A DNA stretch of 64,000 bases from an uncultured Candidatus Actinomarina sp. (GTDB taxonomy: Bacteria; Actinomycetota; Acidimicrobiia; Actinomarinales; Actinomarinaceae), in assembly GCA_902519845.1 (NCBI GenBank), contig CABYLQ010000001.1, positions 186,001 to 250,000 of the forward strand, in the 5' to 3' direction. The stretch's first letter is position 1, and every line of letters starts with the position of its first letter. The notes under the pieces are model-generated. The model saw nothing but the letters and a program-made list of their open reading frames with translations. It did not search any database and was not told where the DNA came from. The position numbers and the translations under genes are program-made. Shown in pieces: positions 53,745 to 63,122 of this stretch.

Positions 53745-54046
53745 GCATTCAACCCATACTTATTGCAGCAGCAGCATTATTTTCCATAGGAATCTATGGA
53801 ATTCTTGTTAGAAGAAATGCAGTAATGGTCTTGCTTTCAATTGAGCTAATTCTTAATTCTGTAAATATAAATTTTGTTGCATTTAATGCAATGCTTTCAG
53901 ATGTTTTTTTGAATGGTCAAATATTTTCAATATTTATTATCACAATCGCCGCAGCTGAAGTTGGTATTGGATTAGCAATTGTATTAATGCTTTTTCGAAA
54001 TCGAGAAACTGCAAATATTAATGAATTCGATTTGATGAAATGGTAA
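53741..54046 (+). CDS. nuoK: NADH-quinone oxidoreductase-like subunit K (complex I-2)
   Basis: The 101-residue subunit has three helices and both proton-path glutamates in LLSIELILNSVNINFV and AAAEVGIGLAIVLM. Normal family length. It overlaps nuoL by 7 nt. Confidence 0.95.
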   Translation: MSIQPILIAAAALFSIGIYGILVRRNAVMVLLSIELILNSVNINFVAFNAMLSDVFLNGQIFSIFIITIAAAEVGIGLAIVLMLFRNRETANINEFDLMKW

Positions 54047-56058
54047 ATCAAAATTTTGTAAATTTTTTAGCAGAAGGCAAATCAGAATATACAGATGGTG
54101 GGGTAATTGCAGAATTTACGTGGCTAATTGTTGTACTACCTTTTTTTGCAGCTTTATTTATAACTTTTCTAGGTAAATATCTTCCTTTAAAGGGAGCTGA
54201 ATTAGCTTTAGGAACAGTCTTATTTATATTTTTATACAGTTCAGCTTTACTTTATGAACATGCGACTAAAGGCATTGCTAACGAATTTTTTATCAATGTT
54301 GGAAATATAGGGTCTTACGATCTTGAATTTGGTTGGGTTGTAGATGGATTATCAATAATGATGTATTTTGTAGTTGGAACAGTTTCATCTTTAGTATTTG
54401 TATATGCAACAAACTATATGCAAGGTGAAATACGTTACACATTCTTTTTTACTTCGTTAACTTTATTCGCTGGAAGCATGTTGGTTTTAGTATCTTCTCC
54501 AACGCTTCTTCAACTTTTAATTGGCTGGGAACTTGTTGGAGTTTGTTCATATTTACTTATAGGCCATTACTGGGAGAAAAAAGAAAATTCATCTGCAGCT
54601 ATGAAAGCTTTTATCACTAATAAAATTGCTGACATAGGTTTAATGATCGGAATTATTGTTCTTGCACTATCTACTAAAACACTTAGGATTTCTGAAATCT
54701 TATATCAATCAACTCATGACTATGAAGACATAAAGACGGTGGCTTATTTAGGAGGAGTTCTCCTTTTTATTGGGGCAATGGGAAAAAGCGCTCAATTTCC
54801 ACTTCACGTCTGGCTACCTGATGCAATGGCTGGTCCAACTCCAGTTTCAGCACTGATGCACGCAGCAACAATGGTTACTGCAGGAGTTTATCTTCTTGGA
54901 AGGATGTTTCCTTTTTATCAAGGTATGGCTTCAGAGGCACTGGATGTAGTTCTTTTATTTGGAGTTATTACACTTTTAGGAGCAGGCCTGGTAGCGGTTG
55001 TACAAGATGACTTGAAAAAAGTTTTGGCATATTCAACCGTTAGTCAACTTGGATACATGGTGACAGCCATGGGCTCTGGAGCATATACTGCTGGACTTTT
55101 CCATCTTTGGACTCATGCTTTTTTTAAAGCTTTATTATTTTTAGGTGCTGGTTCAGTAATTCATGCAGTTCATACAAATAATATGTCGGAAATGGGGGGG
55201 CTAAGAAAAGAAATGCCAAGAACATTTTCAACTTTCATCATCGGGACAGTTGCACTTGCAGGACTTCCACCATTAGCTGGTTTTTTCTCAAAAGATGAAA
55301 TACTCGCATCACTCAATCACGAAGGGCATAATATTTATTTTATTATTTCTGTTTTGGGTGCTTTTATAACTGCTTTTTATATGACAAGAGCAGTTCTTTT
55401 AACTTTTTTTGGAGAATATCGAGGAGATGGACATCCACATGAATCAGATAAAATGATGACGATACCACTTATTGTATTGTCAGGATTTGCGATTGTTGCA
55501 GGATGGGTAAATATTCCAGGTGTTTATACAGGTTTTACAACATGGGTTACAACAAGGAAAAATGCTATTGTAGAATATCATCCGGAATCCTTCGATCTTG
55601 TTGCAATGTTTAGTGGTTTCTCAGCAGGAATTTTTGGGATAGGACTTGCGTATTACGTATATCAATTATCTGGAAAGGCCGTAGATGGAGATCAAAAAAT
55701 CAAAATAAAACCTATTTGGAAAATATTAGAGAATAAATATTATTTAGATTTTTTCTACTTCAAATTCATAATCGACCCAGTAAAAATTACCTTTGCAAAA
55801 TTTATTGATTCATTCAATACAAATATTCTCGACAGATTTGTCAACGGTGTTGGAGTAACTGCATCTAAAGCTGGTGATATAGTCTATAAGAATCTGGATC
55901 AAGAAGGAATCGACAAGGTGTTGAATTTATCCTCCTCAGGGACAGATACAATTGGAAGCAAGGTTAAATTAATTCAAACTGGAAAAACTCAGCAATATTT
56001 GATGTATTTTTTAGTTGGAGTAATAGTTATTAGCTTAATAATTTTGTTAGTGTTATGA
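54040..56058 (+). CDS. nuoL: NADH-quinone oxidoreductase-like subunit L (complex I-2)
   Basis: The 672-residue antiporter-like subunit has the Glu in LIGWELVGVCSYLLIGHYW and the Lys in [20 protein letters not shown], and a long lateral-helix C-terminus. It is 41 residues longer than copy 1, mostly in the N- and C-terminal parts. All ion-path residues seem intact, so the complex should pump. Confidence 0.96.
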   Translation: MVNQNFVNFLAEGKSEYTDGGVIAEFTWLIVVLPFFAALFITFLGKYLPLKGAELALGTVLFIFLYSSALLYEHATKGIANEFFINVGNIGSYDLEFGWVVDGLSIMMYFVVGTVSSLVFVYATNYMQGEIRYTFFFTSLTLFAGSMLVLVSSPTLLQLLIGWELVGVCSYLLIGHYWEKKENSSAAMKAFITNKIADIGLMIGIIVLALSTKTLRISEILYQSTHDYEDIKTVAYLGGVLLFIGAMGKSAQFPLHVWLPDAMAGPTPVSALMHAATMVTAGVYLLGRMFPFYQGMASEALDVVLLFGVITLLGAGLVAVVQDDLKKVLAYSTVSQLGYMVTAMGSGAYTAGLFHLWTHAFFKALLFLGAGSVIHAVHTNNMSEMGGLRKEMPRTFSTFIIGTVALAGLPPLAGFFSKDEILASLNHEGHNIYFIISVLGAFITAFYMTRAVLLTFFGEYRGDGHPHESDKMMTIPLIVLSGFAIVAGWVNIPGVYTGFTTWVTTRKNAIVEYHPESFDLVAMFSGFSAGIFGIGLAYYVYQLSGKAVDGDQKIKIKPIWKILENKYYLDFFYFKFIIDPVKITFAKFIDSFNTNILDRFVNGVGVTASKAGDIVYKNLDQEGIDKVLNLSSSGTDTIGSKVKLIQTGKTQQYLMYFLVGVIVISLIILLVL

Positions 56059-56074
56059 ATGAGAGCGGGACGTA

Positions 56075-57652
56075 TTGAGTAGTTTTTCTTTTTTAGATAG
56101 TGGATTAGGTCTTACGGTTGTTGTATTCCTTCCTTTAATTTCTGCCATATTTATTTTTCTGATACCTAAAAAACAAGAGATGTTAATTAAGTTAATAACT
56201 TTAGGCTCAGCAATTGTGGCCTTTTTAGTGAGTTTAGTTGTAGCCCTTCAATTTGATTTTAATGATGCTGCTGATCTTCAGCTGGGAACAAAAGTCTCAT
56301 GGATTAGCAGTATAAATTCAAATTATGAAATAGGCATTGATGGAATTTCATTGCCTTTATTGCTTCTATCAACATTTATTTCTGTATTAGCAATTATTTA
56401 TTCTTTCGAACATTTACCTGAACCAAAAAATGCTAAAGGAATGATGTCTTTAATTTTAATTCTAGAAACTGGAATGAACGGAACTTTTGTCGCACTAGAT
56501 TTAATATTGTTTTTTGTATTTTTTGAACTTGTTTTACTTCCAATGTATTTCATGATTGGTATTTGGGGTGATAAAACAGTAAGAAGTGTTTCCGGACTAA
56601 AGAATGATATTGAAACAAGACTTTATGCAAGTATCAAATTTTTTGTATTTACATTGTTTGGATCTGCTTTTATGCTTTTAGGATTTTTAGGTTTATATTT
56701 CAGAGGAAATAAAACATTTAGTATTCCAGAACTCATTGAACTAGGTACCAATGGAGCTTTCACTGGAACATTTGCAACACTAGTTTTTGCAGTTTTATTT
56801 TTGGGTTTTGCTGTAAAAGTTCCAATGTGGCCTTTACACACCTGGTTACCTGATGCTCATACAGCAGCACCAACTGTTGGATCAGTATTATTAGCAGCAA
56901 TTTTATTAAAACTAGGTTCTTATGGTTTTGTAAGGATTGCTTTACCAATTCTTCCTGAACAGGCTGTTGCTTGGGCTCCAGCAATTGCAATATTATCTGC
57001 TATTGGAATTATATATGGGTCTCTCGCTTGCCTTGCCCAAACAGATCTAAAGAGACTGATAGCTTTTTCTTCAGTTGGTCATATGGGATTTGTAATGTTA
57101 GGGATTTCGTCTCTTACTTCAATTGGGATTAATGCAGCAATGATTGGAATGGTTGCGCACGGAATAATTACCGGACTGTTATTTTTTGTTTCAGGTTCCA
57201 TGTCTCATACATATCACACAAGAGATATGGGAAGACTAGGTGGGAATATGAAACTTCTGCCAAAGACAGGCGCAATTTTAGCTTTTACGGCAATGGCATC
57301 ACTTGGATTACCGGGCTTAGCTGGATTCTGGGGTGAATTTATGGCTTTACTTGGTGCTTATAATCCTTTACCAGGTCTTAATGTCACTATTTTCAGATCA
57401 TCCATGGTTGCTGGTGCCATCGGCACAGTTCTAACTGCAGGATATTTATTGTGGATGCTTCAGAGAGTAAATCTAGGAGAACCTAAGGAAGAATGGATTG
57501 ACCAAGAACTTCATGATGCTGATAATTATGAACTTGTTGCTTGGATACCATTAGTTATTCTTACTGTTTTAATCGGAGTGTTTCCAAAACTTATATTTGG
57601 GGCAACAAATGACGCAGTAATTGCTCTTGTCGCAAAAGCGTTCGGAGGCTAA
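56075..57652 (+). CDS. nuoM: NADH-quinone oxidoreductase-like subunit M (complex I-2)
   Basis: The 525-residue antiporter-like subunit has the Glu in FFELVLLPMYFMIGIWGDK and the Lys in GFAVKVPMWPLHTWLPDAH. The start is TTG 56075, 16 nt after nuoL; the earlier ATG at 56055 is out of frame and stops at once. A purine-rich GAGCGGGA lies upstream. GGAGG near its end serves as ribosome-binding site for the next gene. Confidence 0.95.
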   Translation: MSSFSFLDSGLGLTVVVFLPLISAIFIFLIPKKQEMLIKLITLGSAIVAFLVSLVVALQFDFNDAADLQLGTKVSWISSINSNYEIGIDGISLPLLLLSTFISVLAIIYSFEHLPEPKNAKGMMSLILILETGMNGTFVALDLILFFVFFELVLLPMYFMIGIWGDKTVRSVSGLKNDIETRLYASIKFFVFTLFGSAFMLLGFLGLYFRGNKTFSIPELIELGTNGAFTGTFATLVFAVLFLGFAVKVPMWPLHTWLPDAHTAAPTVGSVLLAAILLKLGSYGFVRIALPILPEQAVAWAPAIAILSAIGIIYGSLACLAQTDLKRLIAFSSVGHMGFVMLGISSLTSIGINAAMIGMVAHGIITGLLFFVSGSMSHTYHTRDMGRLGGNMKLLPKTGAILAFTAMASLGLPGLAGFWGEFMALLGAYNPLPGLNVTIFRSSMVAGAIGTVLTAGYLLWMLQRVNLGEPKEEWIDQELHDADNYELVAWIPLVILTVLIGVFPKLIFGATNDAVIALVAKAFGG

Positions 57653-57654
57653 AA

Positions 57655-59136
57655 ATTAGTATCAATTATTTCGCTATCTCAAGTGAACTGATTGTTATTT
57701 TGACAATTGTAAGTGCTATATCTTTAGATTTGTTACTTCCAAGAAAACTAAAGTACATTGTTGCACTTGTCTCAATACTTGGTTCCTTGATAGCTTTTGT
57801 ACCAATCATTTTTCAGTATGCAAACTACAGTTCACCAGAAATACTTTTTGAAGGAAGTTATGTAATTGATAAATTTTCCTTAATTTTAAAAGGGCTTTTC
57901 ATACTAGTTACTTATTTAACCTTTTTACTATCTGTTAATTTTGTTGAGAGTGATGAATACTATCAAGGAGAGTATTACTTTCTGTTACTGAGCTCACTGC
58001 TCGGTGCTTTGGTTGTTACCTCCTCAAGAGATTTGTTAACTATGTTTATCGGTATTGAATTAGCCTCTACTCCAATGTTTCTTCTATCTGGATGGAAAAA
58101 AGGGGATCAAAAATCAAATGAAGGATCCATAAAGTTTTTTCTATTAGGGGTTCTTTCGGCTTCATTAATTCTTTACGGATTTTCTTTACTTTATGGTGTT
58201 ACTGGAAAATTAGTTTTTTCAGACATTGCAAATACCTTAATCCAATCTGATTTAAACCAATCACCTGTTACATTACTTAGTGCAATCCTAATTTTGGCTG
58301 GTATTGGATTCAAAATATCAATTGTCCCTTTTCATTCATGGGCACCAGATACTTATGAAGGTGCTCCACTTCCAGTGACTGCTTATCTGTCTGTTAGTTC
58401 TAAAGCGACTGGTTTTGTGGCATTAATAATTTTAATTTCTAAAGTATTCTACGCCTCTGGTCAAGGCTTAGGAATTATCCTCGTCTTCATATCAGGTATA
58501 ACGATGTTTGTTGGTAATTTGTCAGCGTTGCAGCAAACTAACCCTGTAAGACTTCTTGCTTATTCATCGATTGCTCAAGCAGGATTTATTCTTGCACCCA
58601 TGGCAGTTGCTGGGATAACAGGTAATTATGAAGATGGGGTGTATGCAAGTGTTACATATTTAATAATTTACGCATTCATGAACATTGGGGCATTCCTAGT
58701 TATAAACTTACTCCAAAGAAATATTCAATCAGATGACATGTATGACTGGGGAGGCCTTGCTAGAGAAATGCCTCTAGCTGGTATTTTTGCTGTAATCTTT
58801 TTCTTTTCTTTGGCAGGGATACCACCGTTAGGAGGTTGGTTTGCTAAGTTTGTTGTATTCAGAAGCTTATTGAGCACAGGTGAAATCTTTGGTGTTTCTC
58901 TTGGAATTGTTGGAGCTATAAATGCAGTAATTGCACTTGTTTATTATTCACGAATTTCAAAAATCATATGGATGGACAGTCCAAGTGAAAATATAAAAAG
59001 TAATAACGATACATTGATTCCAAGTCCATTAAGAGTTGTTGGTTTTGTAAGTTTAATTTTGACAATAGTTTCAGGAATCTTTCCAGGTATATTCAGTAAC
59101 TTAGGGGAAGCATCTTCAATATTTTTTAATAGTTAA
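57655..59136 (+). CDS. nuoN: NADH-quinone oxidoreductase-like subunit N (complex I-2), probable AUU start
   Basis: The antiporter-like subunit has the Glu in MFIGIELASTPMFLLSGW and the Lys in GIGFKISIVPFHSWAPDTYEG. The first standard start in frame, TTG 57700, would cut off half of the first helix. The frame is open upstream, and the extra residues SINYFAISSELIVIL match the usual NuoN beginning. GGAGG at 57644-57648 is exactly 6 nt before ATT 57655, so an AUU start is the best choice (493 residues). ATG and GTG are absent from this stretch in frame. Confidence 0.88.
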   Translation: MSINYFAISSELIVILTIVSAISLDLLLPRKLKYIVALVSILGSLIAFVPIIFQYANYSSPEILFEGSYVIDKFSLILKGLFILVTYLTFLLSVNFVESDEYYQGEYYFLLLSSLLGALVVTSSRDLLTMFIGIELASTPMFLLSGWKKGDQKSNEGSIKFFLLGVLSASLILYGFSLLYGVTGKLVFSDIANTLIQSDLNQSPVTLLSAILILAGIGFKISIVPFHSWAPDTYEGAPLPVTAYLSVSSKATGFVALIILISKVFYASGQGLGIILVFISGITMFVGNLSALQQTNPVRLLAYSSIAQAGFILAPMAVAGITGNYEDGVYASVTYLIIYAFMNIGAFLVINLLQRNIQSDDMYDWGGLAREMPLAGIFAVIFFFSLAGIPPLGGWFAKFVVFRSLLSTGEIFGVSLGIVGAINAVIALVYYSRISKIIWMDSPSENIKSNNDTLIPSPLRVVGFVSLILTIVSGIFPGIFSNLGEASSIFFNS

Positions 59137-59144
59137 AAATTTTC

Positions 59145-60179
59145 GTGAAAAATCAAAAATTTATAAATCATCTTAAAAAAAAATATGACAGAAATTTTTT
59201 CTACTTTGATGAATTTATGGAAGAATCTTTGTACTCCCAATTTGGTTATTTTTCAAACGGTAAAGTTCGTTCAAGCAAAGAAGGTGATTTTCTTACATCA
59301 CCGGAAGTTTCAAATTTTTTTGGCGTCTTTGTCTCAAAATGGCTAATTTCAAATAATTTAGATGATGATTCAAATGTTTTAGAAATAGGTGCTGGAACAG
59401 GTTCACTTGCGAAACAAATCTCAAATTATTTATCAAAAGATATTTATGTAACTGAATTATCTAAAAATGCTCAAAAAGCTCTGAATCAAGAAAATATAAT
59501 TCTTGAAAATAATTTAGAAAGTTATACAAATAAGAATGTTGGCTCAATTTACATGAACGAAATTCTTGATAATATTCCTTGCTCTGTTGGAAAGCAGATT
59601 GACAATCAATGGTTTGAGAAAACGGTAGAGATTGATAAAAATGAAAATCTAGTTTATGGACAAGTCGAAATGAGAGAAAAAAATATTGATTGGATTGAAA
59701 GATATAATTTTCTTAATAATCAGGATAATGATTTAGAAATACAATTAAATTCTGAATACTTCTTAGAAGAGTTAATTAAACTAATTGATCCAAAATATTT
59801 GTTGATTTTTGATTATGGTTTTAGATATGATGATCGAAATTCAAAACCATATAAATCAACTATAAGAACTTACAAGGATCATCATTTTTCATCTGATCCA
59901 ATAAGCATGCCAACGGAAACAGATATTACCTATGATGTAAATTTTACTTTTCTAAAAAAATATTTTTCGAATAATAATTTTGAAGTCCAATTGATCTACC
60001 AGTATGAATTTCTTGATAATTTTGGATACGACCATCTATATCAAGAATTGCAAGATAAATTCAATCAAACCTCAAATATTGAACAGCTAAAAATTAAGTC
60101 AGAACTTGTTGGCCTTGAGGCAATTCATAATGATAGAGGGCTTGGAGGATTTTATACCCTTGAGGCAAAAAAAGTATAA
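59145..60179 (+). CDS. NDUFAF7/MidA-family SAM-dependent methyltransferase (complex I assembly type)
   Basis: The 344-residue protein has the family signature YFDEFMEESLYSQFGYFS, KEGDFLTSPEVSNFFGVFVS and the SAM motif VLEIGAGTGSLAKQI (about 78-92), later YMNEILDNIPC and LLIFDYGF. Mitochondrial NDUFAF7 dimethylates an Arg of NDUFS2, the NuoD equivalent, early in complex I assembly. The gene starts 8 bp after nuoN of complex I-2. NuoD2 has that Arg and NuoD1 does not, so NuoD2 is the proposed substrate. The start is GTG 59145. Confidence 0.9.
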   Translation: MKNQKFINHLKKKYDRNFFYFDEFMEESLYSQFGYFSNGKVRSSKEGDFLTSPEVSNFFGVFVSKWLISNNLDDDSNVLEIGAGTGSLAKQISNYLSKDIYVTELSKNAQKALNQENIILENNLESYTNKNVGSIYMNEILDNIPCSVGKQIDNQWFEKTVEIDKNENLVYGQVEMREKNIDWIERYNFLNNQDNDLEIQLNSEYFLEELIKLIDPKYLLIFDYGFRYDDRNSKPYKSTIRTYKDHHFSSDPISMPTETDITYDVNFTFLKKYFSNNNFEVQLIYQYEFLDNFGYDHLYQELQDKFNQTSNIEQLKIKSELVGLEAIHNDRGLGGFYTLEAKKV

Positions 60180-60203
60180 GTTCTTACAATTTATAATGAA
60201 ACT

Positions 60204-61043
60204 ATGAACTTTTTAAAAACTACTACATTGTTAACAGTAATGACCCTGATAGTAGTATTTACTGCTCAAGCTTTAGGTTTCAGTTTGATTTCTTCATTAT
60301 TTTTTGCATTTTTATTTAATTTTATTATTTACTTTAATTCAGCAAAAATTGCACTGGCTTCAACTAAAGCAAAAAAAATTGAGGAAGGTACGTATCAAGA
60401 AGTCAGAGATATACTGGAGTTTTTATCTCAAAAAGAAAAAATGCCAGTCCCTGAACTCTATATTATTGAGAGTGATCAACCTAACGCTTTTGCAACAGGG
60501 AGGAATCCAAAAAATTCTGCAGTTGCAGTTACAACTGGAATTTTAAAAGTATTAAACCGAGATGAATTAGAAGGGGTCTTGGCTCACGAACTTTCTCACA
60601 TCAAGAATAATGATATTTTAGTATCAAGTATTGCCGCGATGTTAGCCGCAGCTATTTCATTTATGTCAAGAATGTACTTTTGGGGAGGTGGGCGAAGAGA
60701 TAGAAATGGACATCCAGCAATAATTTTGATAGCTTTTATTGCTGCACCAATTGCATCATTAATAATCAGGATGGCTATTTCGAGAACAAGAGAATATGGG
60801 GCTGACAAAACTGGTTCGTTAATTTCAGGAAATCCTTTAGCACTTGCATCTGCTTTAGAGAAAATAGAAATGTATTCTAAAAACCCATTAAATGTAAATC
60901 CAGCCGTAAGTCAACTTTTTATCTCAAACCCTCTAAAGTCATTTTCAGGTTCTGGATTAGGAAAATTATTCTCTACTCATCCACCAACAAAAGAAAGAGT
61001 AAGAAGACTCAGAGAGGGTGCTAGTGGAATCAGATATAGATAA
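60204..61043 (+). CDS. htpX: M48-family membrane metalloprotease HtpX
   Basis: The 279-residue protein has two N-terminal membrane helices (about 6-50), the zinc motif HELSHIKNND in GVLAHELSH (His, Glu, His about 126-130), two further helices and the third ligand Glu in RTREYGADKTG. It degrades misfolded membrane proteins. HtpX-family length is about 280-300. The 3' end overlaps the rhodanese gene. Confidence 0.94.
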   Translation: MNFLKTTTLLTVMTLIVVFTAQALGFSLISSLFFAFLFNFIIYFNSAKIALASTKAKKIEEGTYQEVRDILEFLSQKEKMPVPELYIIESDQPNAFATGRNPKNSAVAVTTGILKVLNRDELEGVLAHELSHIKNNDILVSSIAAMLAAAISFMSRMYFWGGGRRDRNGHPAIILIAFIAAPIASLIIRMAISRTREYGADKTGSLISGNPLALASALEKIEMYSKNPLNVNPAVSQLFISNPLKSFSGSGLGKLFSTHPPTKERVRRLREGASGIRYR

Positions 61044-61383
61044 AGAAGAAATTAATTCAGGAATTGAGCCCGAAGATCTTCATGAAAAACTTGAAGATGG
61101 TTGGAAGTTAGTTGACGTTAGAGAGGATGATGAGTGGTTGTATGGGCATCATCCAGAGGCTCAACATATAAAAATGGGGGACATTTCAGACAAATTAAAT
61201 TTGTTTGAAAAAAATGAAAAATATGTCATTGTTTGTAGATCAGGTCAAAGATCTGGTAAAGTTTCAGAATTTCTACAAACAAAAGATATAATTTCTTACA
61301 ATTTATTGGGTGGAATGAAAAAGCTATCTAATTTTTCAACAGAAATAATTTCTAGCAATGGAAATCCTGGAACAATCATTTAA
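61024..61383 (+). CDS. Rhodanese-like protein
   Basis: The 119-residue protein is a single rhodanese domain: EPEDLHEKLEDGWKLVDVRE, GHHPEAQHIKMGDI, and active-site loop VCRSGQRSGKV with the persulfide Cys. GTG 61024 is chosen because AGAGGG lies 5 nt upstream; GTG 61018 is the alternative. It overlaps htpX by 20 nt. Substrate unknown. Confidence 0.88.
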   Translation: MESDIDKEEINSGIEPEDLHEKLEDGWKLVDVREDDEWLYGHHPEAQHIKMGDISDKLNLFEKNEKYVIVCRSGQRSGKVSEFLQTKDIISYNLLGGMKKLSNFSTEIISSNGNPGTII

Positions 61384-61392
61384 AATCAATTT

Positions 61393-62349
61393 GTGATAGT
61401 TTGCATTGGAAACGCACTAGTTGACACGCTTCAGCAAATTGATGAGAATATCATTGAGAAGCTCGATTTAAACAAAGCTCGAATGACTCTTGTTGATAAA
61501 GAGAGATCTAATTTTTTATTAGAAAATATGCCAAACCCTACATATGCAGCTGGTGGATCAGCTGCAAATACAGCTTATTGGATTTCTGTACTAGGAGGAC
61601 AGGCAGGCTTTATCGGAAAAGTTTCAAATGATGATTTAGGAAAACAATTTAAATCGAGTTTATCAGAACATGGACTAGAAGACCTTACTGTTTACGAAGA
61701 AGGCGATGATCAAACTGGACTGTGTGCAATTTTTATAACTCCAGACGGAGAGAGAACAATGAACACTTATCTAGGTGCAGGAGCACAGCTTTCGATGAGT
61801 GACCTCAATGAGCAAGCAATAAATAAATGCAATATATTGTATATGGAAGGTTACCTTTGGGATAGATTACCAAGCAAAGAAGCATTTATTTATGCCTCCA
61901 ATGTAAATAAATTATCTGGAGGTAAAAATGCTTTATCATTATCCGATGTTTTTTGTGTTGAAGCGCATAGAGACAGCTTTTTAGATTTGATAAAAGAAAA
62001 TATTGATTACGTTTTTTGTAATGAAGATGAATTGAAAGCTTTAACTTTACAAGATACAGCAGAAAAATCTTTTAAATTCTTTGAAGAGAATTTTCCTAAA
62101 TTAGAACAATTGATTTGTACGTTAGGATCAAAAGGCGCAATTGTTATAAAAGACAATAAAGAATATTTCTTTGAAGCTACAGAGGCTAACGTGATAGATA
62201 AAACTGGAGCAGGAGATTTCTTTGCTGCTGGCTACCTATATGGATTGCAAAAAAACTTAACTATTGATGAGTCTGCAAACTTTGCTAATAAAAGTGCAGC
62301 ACATGTTATTAGTGAGATTGGCGTTAGACCAGAAAAAGATTTTTCTTAA
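61393..62349 (+). CDS. PfkB-family carbohydrate/nucleoside kinase (adenosine kinase-like)
   Basis: The 318-residue kinase has the N-terminal signature GGSAANTAYWISVLGGQAGFIG and C-terminal DKTGAGDFFAAGYLYGL with the catalytic Asp and anion-hole Gly. CIGNALVDTLQQID at the start is adenosine-kinase-like, so a nucleoside substrate is likely but other sugars cannot be excluded. The start is GTG 61393. It overlaps the convergent gene by 4 nt. Confidence 0.88.
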   Translation: MIVCIGNALVDTLQQIDENIIEKLDLNKARMTLVDKERSNFLLENMPNPTYAAGGSAANTAYWISVLGGQAGFIGKVSNDDLGKQFKSSLSEHGLEDLTVYEEGDDQTGLCAIFITPDGERTMNTYLGAGAQLSMSDLNEQAINKCNILYMEGYLWDRLPSKEAFIYASNVNKLSGGKNALSLSDVFCVEAHRDSFLDLIKENIDYVFCNEDELKALTLQDTAEKSFKFFEENFPKLEQLICTLGSKGAIVIKDNKEYFFEATEANVIDKTGAGDFFAAGYLYGLQKNLTIDESANFANKSAAHVISEIGVRPEKDFS

Positions 62350-63116
62350 TTAGTCCAGCCTAAAAGATTTAATATTCTTTTTTCCTCAAAATTTTCGAGT
62401 TCAAGATTTAATTCTTCAAATTGAACAATTACAGGATCGAATTCTTTATCTTTTGAAAACAATAGAAGATTATTCTCTGAATCTATTCCAACTATGCTAT
62501 TTCCATCATGAGACCATTTCAATGATTCGAATCTATAATTTGTTGGGGCTTTTGAACGATATACTTCTATTGATTCATATCTGGTTTGATAATAAATAGT
62601 TATAACTCTTGAGTCATAATCTGATGTCTCCCAAGGGTCTATAAGCTTTTCACCATATATATTCATTTTGTCTGATTCTTCAGCAAAATTAGGGTTTTTA
62701 ATTTTATCTAATATTTCTCCACTATTTAATTCAATAACTAAGCCCATTTCGGTGTTGGTTGATTCATCCCAATATCTAATTAAAATATCTCGCTCTTCAT
62801 ATAATTGAGCATCAAAAAAATTGATATTGTAACCTAAGTCATATTCGAGATCACTAGTACAAATAATTTTTTCCTCTTTAAGTAAATTATTATTTAGGTC
62901 TACAGAAAAAATACATTCATCCATAATATCTGGCGCTGGAGGAATAAGATTTTGGCTTTCAATCTCAACCCTATAAATTATTTTTCCATCAAATTCCATA
63001 TTGCTAGTGAGGTTTCTGTATTCTGGTAAAGGAATAACACCAAAAACGCCAACAATTATTGTTGTTGCAAGGAATATCATTAAAGAAAGAAATAATGGTA
63101 AATTAACTTTATTCAT
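62346..63116 (-). CDS. Signal-anchored protein with propeller-like repeats, function unknown
   Basis: The 256-residue protein has one N-terminal membrane anchor (about 8-30, LFLSLMIFLATTIIVGVFGV) and an exposed acidic, beta-rich domain. One segment, SLKWSHDGNSIVGIDSENNL, resembles a TolB/WD-type propeller blade. No family can be named. It follows the partial gene at the window end after 6 bp and is probably in the same operon. Confidence 0.7.
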   Translation of the reverse strand: MNKVNLPLFLSLMIFLATTIIVGVFGVIPLPEYRNLTSNMEFDGKIIYRVEIESQNLIPPAPDIMDECIFSVDLNNNLLKEEKIICTSDLEYDLGYNINFFDAQLYEERDILIRYWDESTNTEMGLVIELNSGEILDKIKNPNFAEESDKMNIYGEKLIDPWETSDYDSRVITIYYQTRYESIEVYRSKAPTNYRFESLKWSHDGNSIVGIDSENNLLLFSKDKEFDPVIVQFEELNLELENFEEKRILNLLGWTN

Positions 63117-63122
63117 AAATCT

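Noticed and set aside
22406-59136. The two nuo operons as an assembly artefact or recent duplication
   Set aside because: The proteins differ strongly throughout, gene content differs (14 versus 11), and lengths of subunits differ, so they are old paralogous sets.
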